Source of the DNA: 2-12-FULL-40-12 sp964518135
Lineage (GTDB): Bacteria; Patescibacteriota; Minisyncoccia; Minisyncoccales; 2-12-FULL-40-12
Assembly: GCA_964518135.1 (NCBI GenBank)
Contig: CAZFEY010000004.1
Coordinates: forward strand, 1-33,389
DNA length: 33,389 nt
Direction of reading: 5' to 3'
Shown: one piece after another, positions 1 to 7,138 of the stretch
Numbering within the stretch: the stretch's first letter is position 1
Layout: each line of letters begins with the position of its first letter
The notes under the pieces: generated by a model
Databases searched by the model: none
The model's input: the letters and a program-made list of their open reading frames with translations, nothing else
Told to the model about the DNA's origin: nothing
Program-made: the position numbers and the translations under genes

Positions 1-1082
1 GTAAGCTGAACATCCGCTGTGCCAAACTTCGCCGATTCAAAGAGAAGAGAAATTATTTGTGTTTTTAAAGTAAAAAAAAGGAAGCTTAAAGGAATAACCA
101 AAAAAACAATATGGCGAAACGCCAAAGAAAATTGCTTCAAAAAAACCGTTTTATCTTCATCGAAAAAACTTAAAGACAACGCAGGAAAAACGGCTGACGT
201 AAGCGGAATAGCGACAATCCCTATCAATATGGCAATAATGTTATTGGCAAGAGTGAAAATAGCTATACTGCCCGCTGCCAACGTCGAAGCTATTGCTGTT
301 ATAACTATTAAATTAATTTGTGAAGCAGCTAGCCCTAAAGACCTGGGAAGCATTAATTTGATAACTTTTACAACTCCTTGATGAAAAAAGTTAAAGACTG
401 GTTTATATTTAAAACCAGCGTGAAAAAAAACTGGCAGCTGAATAATCAGATGAATAGCAGCTCCTAAAACAACCCCCCAAGCCAAGCCAGAAACGCCCAT
501 TAGCGGCACTAGGAATAAAATTCCTAAAATAATTCCGATATTATAGAAAATAGGAGCCAATGAAGTAACTAAAAAGCGCTGAAAAACCTGTAAAACTCCA
601 GAAATGACATTACTCACCCCCAAGATAATGGGACTTAAAAACATTATCCTAGTCAATAGTATAGCCACCTCTCTTTTTTCGCCATCGAATCCTGGCGCAA
701 TCAGCGAAATCAACAATGGAGCTATGATTGCCAAAGAAGCAGCGACTATGATTAGAACGACAAGGCAGATATTTAAAAACGCAGAAAGAAAATCCCATGC
801 TTCTTCTTTTGAGCGCGATAAATACTGGGTAAAAACAGGGATAATGGCGGCCGATATAGCCCCCATTATCAAAACTAAAGCGATAAAATCCGGAATCTTA
901 AAGGCGGCGTAATATACATCCAATTCGTCCCCTGCTCCAAATTGGCGCGCCAAAAGCAAATCGCGCGCCAATCCCAACAAAGCGCTAATTAAACTAGCTA
1001 CTCCCAAAATAAAAGCGGCGAAATTAACGCTTTTTGTTTCCGTGTTTAAAATTTTGTGGATCATTTGATATCGTACAATCAT
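1..1082 (-). CDS. murJ: MurJ/MviN lipid II flippase, 3'-truncated by the window edge
   Basis: Probable flippase that moves lipid-linked peptidoglycan precursor across the inner membrane. On the minus strand an open frame runs from ATG at 1082 to the left edge, about 360 codons of a family that usually has around 500. The N-terminus reads LGLARDLLLARQFG followed by DVYYAAFKIPDF, close to the MurJ signature of an Arg-rich loop and a conserved A-F-(R/K)-I-P motif. Several hydrophobic segments follow, and the visible end has the FGTADVQL stretch typical of the middle of MurJ. A second in-frame ATG lies at 1064; neither has a strong Shine-Dalgarno sequence. The leader contains a 7-bp hairpin at 1096-1114. 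The gene is divergent from the small membrane protein at 1261. Family assignment is firm; the start is uncertain by six codons. Confidence 0.88.
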   Translation of the reverse strand, partial: MIVRYQMIHKILNTETKSVNFAAFILGVASLISALLGLARDLLLARQFGAGDELDVYYAAFKIPDFIALVLIMGAISAAIIPVFTQYLSRSKEEAWDFLSAFLNICLVVLIIVAASLAIIAPLLISLIAPGFDGEKREVAILLTRIMFLSPIILGVSNVISGVLQVFQRFLVTSLAPIFYNIGIILGILFLVPLMGVSGLAWGVVLGAAIHLIIQLPVFFHAGFKYKPVFNFFHQGVVKVIKLMLPRSLGLAASQINLIVITAIASTLAAGSIAIFTLANNIIAILIGIVAIPLTSAVFPALSLSFFDEDKTVFLKQFSLAFRHIVFLVIPLSFLFFTLKTQIISLLFESAKFGTADVQL

Positions 1083-1133
1083 TTTAATCCGACGACCATC
1101 TTTTTACAAGATGGAGCTTTTCAGCCAAATAGG

Positions 1134-1162
1134 TTGACAGAAAAAATATAATATGCTAGGGT
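1134..1162 (+). promoter_or_regulatory. Promoter of the small membrane protein gene
   Basis: TTGACA at 1134-1139, a 17-bp spacer, then TAGGGT at 1157-1162 preceded by TGC (extended -10). The -35 is perfect and the -10 is weak but extended. It faces the gene at 1261, which has a strong AAAGGAGG site just before its ATG. Confidence 0.55.
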
Positions 1163-1260
1163 TTAATTATCGAACATTAAAAATCCTGCTGGTAGTTGAC
1201 GGCTATCCGTAGGTTAATATAGACTTTTTAACCGATATTCTTAAGAAAGGAGGAAGTGCA

Positions 1261-1749
1261 ATGATAGACTTTTTGTCTCTATCGCTCATCTTTGCTTCTT
1301 ACTGGGCGGCGGTCATCATCGAAAAATCTATTAGGCGTTGGGACATCAGTAAAGACCTCAATGTGCCACTAATCTTTTTAGCGGTCATGCTTCTTGTTCT
1401 AGCTGTACATATTGCGACAGATTCCCTACCTACAGCGTACGAAAAAAGCATCCAAGGACAGCCGCTCTCGACGCCGCCAGTGCCTGGTGATTATTCGATT
1501 GTCAGTGCCGAGGAAAAAGACGGGTTCTGGTATATTGTTACAGATATCAATGACGCGACAAAACTTGGGTCGAGCAAGGTTTCTCCTTCTGTTCGTTTCT
1601 ACGAATTGCCGGCCGAATCGGTTCAGATAGCACAGGAACCATCCAGAGTCCCACTGCTTGTCGTTCATGGAGATGGCAAGATCAAATTATATCTTCCAAA
1701 AGGCACTTCGCCTAGCCCAGTAGGAACTCCAGTAGTTATTACAAATTAA
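1261..1749 (+). CDS. Small membrane protein of unknown function (162 aa)
   Basis: I do not recognise this protein. It has a hydrophobic N-terminus (about residues 2-20) and a second clear membrane segment (about residues 35-52, rich in L, V and A). A mainly polar C-terminal part of about 110 residues follows, with alternating hydrophobic residues that suggest a beta-rich domain outside the membrane. A strong AAAGGAGG ribosome site sits before the ATG. The gene has its own promoter (1134-1162) and intrinsic terminator (1771-1796), so it is a single-gene unit, unlike the operons around it. Its codon use looks less A+T-rich than that of its neighbours, which may point to transfer. An antisense frame inside it lacks these signals. 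Confidence 0.75.
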   Translation: MIDFLSLSLIFASYWAAVIIEKSIRRWDISKDLNVPLIFLAVMLLVLAVHIATDSLPTAYEKSIQGQPLSTPPVPGDYSIVSAEEKDGFWYIVTDINDATKLGSSKVSPSVRFYELPAESVQIAQEPSRVPLLVVHGDGKIKLYLPKGTSPSPVGTPVVITN

Positions 1750-1770
1750 TCTCCGTCTAATTTCGCCCAA

Positions 1771-1796
1771 AAGCCTCGTCGAGGCTTTTTTCTTTT
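1771..1796 (+). terminator. Intrinsic terminator after the small membrane protein
   Basis: AAGCCTC (1771-1777) and GAGGCTT (1781-1787) form a 7-bp stem with a GTC loop, followed by a run of T's. Confidence 0.8.
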
Positions 1797-1811
1797 ACGT
1801 AAAGGAATTGA

Positions 1812-1888
1812 CCCGGTAGTGAATTTTGGACTCGCTTTGTGAATAGATCCACTTTAGATAGCGAGATCTTCCAAAATCTACTACCGGG
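1812..1888. repeat. Family A palindromic element, copy A1
   Basis: The left arm starts at 1812 with CCCGGTAGTGAATTTTGGA. The right arm (1870-1888) is the near-perfect inverse, ending CTACTACCGGG. Between them is an inner inverted repeat, CTCGCT...AGCGAG. The two arms always differ in the same way in the three copies of the window: GTGAATTTT on one side and GTAGATTTT on the other. Just outside the right arm the sequence continues TTGACA, the -35 of the rnpB promoter. Confidence 0.85.
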
Positions 1889-1917
1889 TTGACAAACCAA
1901 CTTCTTTACCATATAAT
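1889..1917 (+). promoter_or_regulatory. rnpB promoter with a perfect consensus
   Basis: TTGACA (1889-1894), 17-bp spacer, TATAAT (1912-1917). Transcription is expected to start at about 1924, exactly where the P1 helix of RNase P RNA begins. The -35 box directly abuts, and may belong to, the right end of palindromic element A1. Confidence 0.88.
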
Positions 1918-1923
1918 CTTATT

Positions 1924-2312
1924 GTCTTGGCAAGCTGGGGGGTTGCTGAGCATATAAGAAATTATGTGCTTGGAGGAAAGTCCGAACATTCATTTCGTTC
2001 ATAAGATCTAAAACGCTCCGGGTAACGCCCGGCCGCTGAAAGGCGAGGGGTGCGAACAGTGACGCCCTAGATACCGAAAGGTATCGGGCGCCCGTCCATC
2101 GCAAGATGGAATAGGGCGAATCTGAAGAGAAATCTTCGGAGTGAAACGGCTAAATCCCTGCGGAATGCAAGAATAACCCAAAAAGTTGCAAGCATGTAAT
2201 TTTTTGGTGAAAAGTAGTTCGCTAGATCCTAAGGGTAACCGAGGGACCAGATAGATAATCGTCGCCCCGCCAATGGCGGGGTACAGAATTCGGCTTATAG
2301 GCTCGCCAAGAC
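1924..2312 (+). ncRNA. rnpB: RNase P RNA
   Basis: Catalytic RNA of ribonuclease P, which trims the 5' leader of tRNA precursors. The ends pair as helix P1: GTCTTGGC (1924-1931) with GCCAAGAC (2305-2312). Conserved region I is present as GAGGAAAGTCCGAAC near 1975. The 3' conserved block ACAGAATTCGGCTTA lies at 2283-2297, so the P4 pseudoknot strands are in place. A GC-rich hairpin lies at about 2263-2281. The length of 389 nt fits a bacterial type A RNA. A perfect promoter lies immediately upstream and a terminator immediately downstream, so it is a single-gene transcript. Confidence 0.95.
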
Positions 2313-2321
2313 ATTAAAAAC

Positions 2322-2347
2322 CCGCCCATTTGGGCGGATTTTTAATT
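2322..2347 (+). terminator. rnpB intrinsic terminator
   Basis: CCGCCCA (2322-2328) pairs with TGGGCGG (2331-2337) and is followed by ATTTTTAATTT. It starts about 10 nt after the end of the RNase P RNA. Confidence 0.85.
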
Positions 2348-2362
2348 TATCTATTAATCTGA

Positions 2363-2806
2363 TTAAAACAATGGATGAGTAATTTTATGACTATCCAATG
2401 CTTCGTTGGCTAACTTATCAGCATCTGTGTTTTTATTGCGAGAAATAAGCTTAAATTTGATTTTTTTGAAATCCAGCCTAAGATTCCATACCTGAATAAA
2501 CAATTGCTGGATTTTTGGTTCAAGAATTTTATACTCTCCATTGAGCTGCTTAACCAACAATTCCGAATCAGATCTTAATTCAATCTCTGTTGATTGAGCA
2601 AGCTTTTTGCCAAACAGGGCTTTAAATTTTTTCATAGCGAAGATTACCGCCTCGTATTCAGCTTCATTATTTGTGAGATTGTTTCCAAAATACTCTGCAT
2701 ACTTTTTAATAATCTCTCCCTTCTCATTGCAAAAAACTATTCCCCCACCGGCAGACCCTGGATTCCCCCTTGATCCACCATCTGTATAAATAATAATTTT
2801 TTTCAC
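2363..2806 (-). CDS. rnhA: Ribonuclease HI
   Basis: Degrades the RNA strand of RNA-DNA hybrids (R-loops, primers). The 147-aa length is typical. The four catalytic acids are visible: Asp9 in YTDGGSRGNPG, Glu48 in NNEAEYEA, Asp80 in RSDSELLVKQL and Asp130 in the C-terminal DADKLAN motif. The start is GTG at 2806; upstream in this frame there is a TAG with no ATG, GTG or TTG in between, so GTG is the only usable start. Unusually, that GTG overlaps the terminal GGGG of palindromic element B1 (TTCTAACGGGGTG), so the repeat forms the immediate ribosome-binding context. The gene lies downstream of the DHH protein, separated from it only by B1. Confidence 0.93.
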   Translation of the reverse strand: MKKIIIYTDGGSRGNPGSAGGGIVFCNEKGEIIKKYAEYFGNNLTNNEAEYEAVIFAMKKFKALFGKKLAQSTEIELRSDSELLVKQLNGEYKILEPKIQQLFIQVWNLRLDFKKIKFKLISRNKNTDADKLANEALDSHKITHPLF

Positions 2807-2929
2807 CCCGTTAGAAATCTGTCTTATATAACACTACGTTATTTTCGAACAGACCATTATTTTTAATTTAATCCCCGCTATTATAAGACAGAAAAAATAT
2901 ATTTTTTCTGCTCAAGACTTCTAACGGGG
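2806..2929. repeat. Family B palindromic element, copy B1
   Basis: Left end CCCCGTTAGAA (2806-2816), right end TTCTAACGGGG (2919-2929). A second inverted pair is nested inside: TCTGTCTTATA (2818-2828) and TATAAGACAGA (2882-2892). A perfect 22-bp A/T-rich palindrome also lies at 2889-2910. It fills the whole gap between the DHH gene and the RNase HI gene. Confidence 0.85.
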
Positions 2930-2930
2930 C

Positions 2931-4094
2931 TCATATTTTCGCGAAATACTTAGCAAGACAAACTTTAAATTTTTCCAAGTTTCCTACTTCGATCGAGAAA
3001 CCGGCTGCGGCTGGATGCCCGCCAAAAGTTTTCAATAATTTTTTACAACTGGTCATTGCTTTTACCGCATCTACTCCTTTGGGCATCCTTACGGCTCCAG
3101 CACCCAAACCTTCTTTTTTGTTAAAATCTTTTTGCACTAAAAACGTAGGCTTTTTATATTTTCCGCAAATCCTTGAAGCAACAGATCCTAATAAAGAATA
3201 TTGCCATTTGTTTTTCGACTCAAAAATAATCGGATCTTTTATATTTTTAATAACAAGTCTTTCAACCTCATTAGTAATCTCTTTGACCCTCTTTTGTCGT
3301 TGAATTTTTTGCTTAATTAGACTTTTAGCCAAAGACGTTATGGTCTTTTTACTATCTGATACCAATAAAGAATATATGGCATTTATGTGATTTTTTGCAT
3401 CGCCCGAATTAAGAATAGCGACTATTTTCTGGGCAACTTCTCTTGGTGGCGCAGATTTTAGGCTTTTATCCAATTCAAAAAAGATTTTCAAACTAGGCCT
3501 TGTTGGTGTTTTTAATCCCTGTAAACCCTTTTCGATTATATCTTGATTGTCGTCAGTCTGAATCATCATATCGGCTATTGTCGCCAAAGCTGCAATTTCA
3601 AAAAAATTCCTTTCTTTAATGATTGAGGAATTCTCTCCCAATAACTCAAAAACAAGCTTAAGCGCTAATCCTCCGGCAGCCAATTCCTTAAATCGATACC
3701 TGTCTCCCGGTTGCTTTGGGTCTACTATTATATGGGCCGTTGGCAGTTTGCCCAAAATAATATGATGATCAATAATTATGATCTCAAAGCCCAATTTTCT
3801 GGCAAGCTTTATTTCCTGAAAATTACCAATACCGCAATCTAGCAAAATCAAGAGGGCGGGAGCTTTTGACTTAAGATTATTCACTGCCTGCTCGTTTAAA
3901 CCATGTCTTTCTTTATTCCTGTCTGGAAAATAAACAGCGTCTACCCTACCTCCCAAGGATTCTATACTTTCTTTTGTGATAACGGTGGCTGAAGCTCCAT
4001 CCAAGTCTGAATCTCCGTATAAAATTATCTTCTCGTTGTTTTTAATTGCCCTTTTTATCCTTAGGGCGGCTTTTTTAAGATTTTTTATCGGCAT
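2931..4094 (-). CDS. RecJ-like DHH/DHHA1 phosphoesterase
   Basis: A member of the DHH family of Mn-dependent exonucleases (RecJ single-strand DNA exonuclease and relatives). The motifs appear in order: GDSDLDG at residues 27-33, DCG at 86-88, DHH at 109-111, and the DHHA1 motif GGHPAAAGFS at 358-367. At 387 aa it is much shorter than full RecJ (about 560 aa) and lacks the usual C-terminal OB-fold region. It may be a trimmed RecJ or a nano-RNase/oligoribonuclease-type DHH enzyme; the sequence alone does not decide. It ends in TGA one base from element B1. No Shine-Dalgarno sequence is seen, and a possible -10 (TATAAT, 4111-4116) lies so close that the mRNA leader would be very short. Confidence 0.85.
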   Translation of the reverse strand: MPIKNLKKAALRIKRAIKNNEKIILYGDSDLDGASATVITKESIESLGGRVDAVYFPDRNKERHGLNEQAVNNLKSKAPALLILLDCGIGNFQEIKLARKLGFEIIIIDHHIILGKLPTAHIIVDPKQPGDRYRFKELAAGGLALKLVFELLGENSSIIKERNFFEIAALATIADMMIQTDDNQDIIEKGLQGLKTPTRPSLKIFFELDKSLKSAPPREVAQKIVAILNSGDAKNHINAIYSLLVSDSKKTITSLAKSLIKQKIQRQKRVKEITNEVERLVIKNIKDPIIFESKNKWQYSLLGSVASRICGKYKKPTFLVQKDFNKKEGLGAGAVRMPKGVDAVKAMTSCKKLLKTFGGHPAAAGFSIEVGNLEKFKVCLAKYFAKI

Positions 4095-4100
4095 AATTTT

Positions 4101-4179
4101 TCAATTCAAGATTATATACACATTACATATTAACGAATCTTCTCAATTCAAAATATATATTTATACACTAGCGAATCTT
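4101..4179. repeat. Imperfect tandem duplication in the DHH upstream region
   Basis: Two A+T-rich units of about 40 bp (4101-4140 and 4143-4179) both start TCAATTCAA and end CGAATCTT, with related ATATA-rich middles. The first unit contains the candidate -10 of the DHH gene. Confidence 0.5.
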
Positions 4180-4210
4180 GTAATTTTACTATAAAGTATT
4201 GCAAAAATAC

Positions 4211-4247
4211 AACAAAAAACCGTATTCCTTTAAAAAATACGGGTTTA
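4211..4247 (-). terminator. Intrinsic terminator after pgk
   Basis: On the minus strand ACCCGTATT pairs with AATACGGT (plus positions 4236-4244 and 4219-4226), followed by TTTTTTG. It lies 15 nt beyond the pgk stop and ends the transcript of the sigma-like/ATPase/pgk operon. Confidence 0.8.
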
Positions 4248-4261
4248 ATCATAAGAAATAT

Positions 4262-5428
4262 TTATTTATCAATAGCCTTAATCCCAGGCAAATTTTCACC
4301 AGACAAAAAATCCAGCATTGCTCCACCGCCGGTAGAAACATGATCAAACTTATCAACTAGCCCAAATTTAGAAATCGCATCTATTGTTTCGCCCCCTCCT
4401 ACAACTTTGAAAGCGGATTGATTCCTCGTAATAGCTTGGGCTATTTCCCTCGTTCCCCGTTCAAATCTTTTATCTTCAGATAATCCCATAGGGCCGTTCC
4501 AAACAATCATTTTTGCTTGCCCAATAATTTCTTTAAAAATCTTCACCGTTTCCGAACCTATATCCAGTACCGATTCTTCTTTTTTCGCCGTACCAATTGC
4601 TCCTTGGCGCACCGCATCTTTTTCCTTTTCCAAAACAATAGTGCCATCAACCGGCAAATGAATTTTAGGGTCAGTTAGATTTATTTTACCAATAGCAGCT
4701 AAAACATTTTCTTTTGGCAGAGGAAAACCAACCATTATGTCCTTGCCTATTAAAATAGTATTAGCTATGGCTCCGCCGATTAGTACATGGTCGGCTATTT
4801 TTAAAAATCTTTCAATCATTTTAACCTTGGTTTCAATTTTAACGCCGCCGACTATCACAACTAACGGATGCCAAGGATTTTCTAAAACATTTGAAAGCAC
4901 TTTAATCTCTTTTGCCAAAAGAAATCCGCTACCAGAAGGCAGATATTTTGGAATACCCACTACTGACGCATGACTTCTATGGCACACGCCAAAAGCATCA
5001 TTTATATAAATATCTCCTAATTGAGATAACTTTTGGGCAAATTCCTCATCGCTTGCCTCTTCTTCTTTATAAAATCTGATATTCTCCAACAACAACACTT
5101 CGCCTTCTTTCATTTTTTCAATTTCGCCCTCAACTCTTTCACCCAAACACTCGTTGGTTTTTGAAACCTCGACACTCAAACAAGAGGATAAACATTTTGC
5201 AATATTATTTAAACGCAGGTTTTCTACAACTTTACCGTCCGGATCTCCAAGATGAGTTATTATAATTACTCTCGCCTTGTTTTTGATCAAATACTCAATC
5301 GTAGGAACTGCTTGCTTTATTCTAAAATCATTCAGAATTTCACCATCATCAGCCAAAGGAACATTAAAATCACACCTTAGTAAAACTTTTTTGCCTCGAT
5401 ATTCAAAATCTTCCAGATTTTTTATCAT
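4262..5428 (-). CDS. pgk: Phosphoglycerate kinase
   Basis: Glycolytic enzyme: 1,3-bisphosphoglycerate + ADP to 3-phosphoglycerate + ATP, in the cytoplasm. The 388 aa are full length. Family landmarks: RCDFNVPL at 18-25, THLG at 58-61, CHRSHAS, GGVKIETK, VWNGPMG, GGGETIDAI and the C-terminal STGGGAMLDFLSG. One oddity: the usual HLGRP substrate motif reads HLGDP, so Asp62 stands where a substrate-binding Arg is normally found. The ATG lies three bases after the stop of the VirD4-like ATPase, with AAGGAAT in the end of that gene as ribosome site. The enzyme is therefore probably co-transcribed and translationally coupled with the secretion-type cassette upstream. Confidence 0.95.
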   Translation of the reverse strand: MIKNLEDFEYRGKKVLLRCDFNVPLADDGEILNDFRIKQAVPTIEYLIKNKARVIIITHLGDPDGKVVENLRLNNIAKCLSSCLSVEVSKTNECLGERVEGEIEKMKEGEVLLLENIRFYKEEEASDEEFAQKLSQLGDIYINDAFGVCHRSHASVVGIPKYLPSGSGFLLAKEIKVLSNVLENPWHPLVVIVGGVKIETKVKMIERFLKIADHVLIGGAIANTILIGKDIMVGFPLPKENVLAAIGKINLTDPKIHLPVDGTIVLEKEKDAVRQGAIGTAKKEESVLDIGSETVKIFKEIIGQAKMIVWNGPMGLSEDKRFERGTREIAQAITRNQSAFKVVGGGETIDAISKFGLVDKFDHVSTGGGAMLDFLSGENLPGIKAIDK

Positions 5429-5431
5429 AAA

Positions 5432-7102
5432 CTATTCCTTTTTGTCTGAACCAATATTGCCAAGCGTTTCATCTAGTAACTGTTTTAATTCTTGAACATT
5501 CACGTTCGGCTGTTTTTTTTCTTTTTCTTTCGGCAAAAAACGCGGTATAGACGCTTCAACATTTTTTCTAGAGGAAAAAGCAGAAGATTCCCTATTGATT
5601 GTTTCCGCTAAAGACATTGGCGCTGAATCTTGCTTGCTTTCCCGCTCCGCGTCTTGTTTTTTAATAAACTTATTCCTGCAAGATTTGCAGTATACCGGCT
5701 TTCTACCGTCGGGCTGAAAAACGACTTTCGTCCATTTACCACATGAAGAACATTTAGCATCGTAAAGAGTCGGACCGGCTGACGGCAATGGACCTTGCAA
5801 CGGAGTGCTTGATTCCGAAAGCCATCTGCTAATCTTTTCTTCTACGGCTTTAATCGGCGTTCCATATCTCTCGCGAGAAACATTAATAATTTTATCCCTG
5901 TTGGATTCTTCAAGCGGGGCTATGGGCGGCAGAGTTTGAGCCGAGAAAGGCTTGCCCGCTATACCATCAATCATCAATTTTAAAAAGATGCTGTATTTTC
6001 CTAAATCCACAATATCCGTAGCCATAACCTGGGGCATAAATTCTTTTTCCAAAAACTCTGCATCTTCAGCGCCAACCCGAAAAGTAATTAAAGTGCCCAC
6101 ATTTCCAAAAACAGCATCTCCAACTTCTTCTTCCATCTGCGCTATGTATTGATGCCCCAAAATTAAACAAAGGCGATACTTTCTTGCTTCAGACAAAATA
6201 TTGATAAAACTTCTTGTGGCGAAGTTTTGAAATTCATCAACGTATAAGAAGAAATCTTTTCTATCATCTTCGGGAATATCTACTCTGGACATTGCGGCCA
6301 ATTGCAATTTCGTAATCAAAAGGGCTCCCAATAACAAAGAATTATCTTCTCCAATTCTTCCTTTCGACAAATTAAGAATAAGAATTTTCCCTTGATCCAT
6401 CGCGTCTCTCATATTAATACTCGATCTTGTTTGCCCGATAATATTTCTAACTAAAGGCGCTGAAATAAACTGTCCCACCTTGTTCTGGATAGCGGCCGTA
6501 GCTTCTGTCTCGTATCGCTGGGAATAACGCGCGAATTCTGTTGTCCAGAAAGCTTTAACTACCGGATCTGTTATTCTTTCAACTACTTTTTTTCTATATT
6601 CAGGATCCCCTAACATTCTATTCACACCCAAAAGCGTAGAACCCGGATATTCTAAGAGAGCCAGTATAGAATTATTTAAAATATATTCCATACGGGGCGA
6701 CCAAACATCGGGCCAGATTTTTTTAAAAACGCCCATAAGACCTGAAGCCACTAAATGCCTATGTGCCGGATCTACTTTTTCCATTACATTAAAGGCAATC
6801 GGGCATTCTAGATCGGCCGGGTTGAAATAAATAACATCGTTAACCCTGCTGGATGGAATAAAATCAAGTAATTTTTCTGCCGCCTCTCCATGCGGATCAA
6901 CAAAACCGACACCGCGACCAGCCTGAATATCTTGCACCACCATATTTTCCAACATAGCGGTCTTTCCCATACCGGTCTTTCCAACAATATAAACATGTCT
7001 TCTCCTGTCATCAGTTTTAATGCCAAACTTACGTCTCTGATTCCGAAACGTTGTTATTCCAAAAAAATTTATATCGTTATTCTCGTCCATTTTTTCGTCC
7101 AT
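5432..7102 (-). CDS. VirD4/TraG/HerA-like DNA-translocase ATPase with zinc ribbon
   Basis: P-loop ATPase of the FtsK/HerA/VirD4 group, which pump DNA or couple substrates to a membrane channel. Walker A is GKTGMGKT at residues 41-48, and Walker B is FFLYVDEF at 284-291. The ETEATAAIQNKVGQF and FGNVGTLITFRVG stretches are typical of the TraM-recognition (TraG/VirD4) ATPase core. After a linker comes a zinc ribbon with Cys451, Cys454, Cys472 and Cys475, then a charged tail. There is no transmembrane segment, unlike classical VirD4; the gene upstream (7139-8449) encodes a membrane-anchored protein that could supply the anchor. 36 bp separate the two genes. Known VirD4 chemistry is ATP-driven DNA transfer; the substrate here is unknown. 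No relaxase, VirB4 or pilus genes are in the window. Confidence 0.85.
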   Translation of the reverse strand: MDEKMDENNDINFFGITTFRNQRRKFGIKTDDRRRHVYIVGKTGMGKTAMLENMVVQDIQAGRGVGFVDPHGEAAEKLLDFIPSSRVNDVIYFNPADLECPIAFNVMEKVDPAHRHLVASGLMGVFKKIWPDVWSPRMEYILNNSILALLEYPGSTLLGVNRMLGDPEYRKKVVERITDPVVKAFWTTEFARYSQRYETEATAAIQNKVGQFISAPLVRNIIGQTRSSINMRDAMDQGKILILNLSKGRIGEDNSLLLGALLITKLQLAAMSRVDIPEDDRKDFFLYVDEFQNFATRSFINILSEARKYRLCLILGHQYIAQMEEEVGDAVFGNVGTLITFRVGAEDAEFLEKEFMPQVMATDIVDLGKYSIFLKLMIDGIAGKPFSAQTLPPIAPLEESNRDKIINVSRERYGTPIKAVEEKISRWLSESSTPLQGPLPSAGPTLYDAKCSSCGKWTKVVFQPDGRKPVYCKSCRNKFIKKQDAERESKQDSAPMSLAETINRESSAFSSRKNVEASIPRFLPKEKEKKQPNVNVQELKQLLDETLGNIGSDKKE

Positions 7103-7138
7103 TTTCTAAAAATTATTTGTTTCAACGATTCACTGCGT

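Noticed and set aside
19..912. Plus-strand open frames opposite murJ
   Set aside because: They are antisense to a well-conserved membrane protein, have no ribosome site and no recognisable family.
1426..1668. Antisense frame within the small membrane protein gene
   Set aside because: No promoter or ribosome site; the plus-strand gene has a full set of signals.
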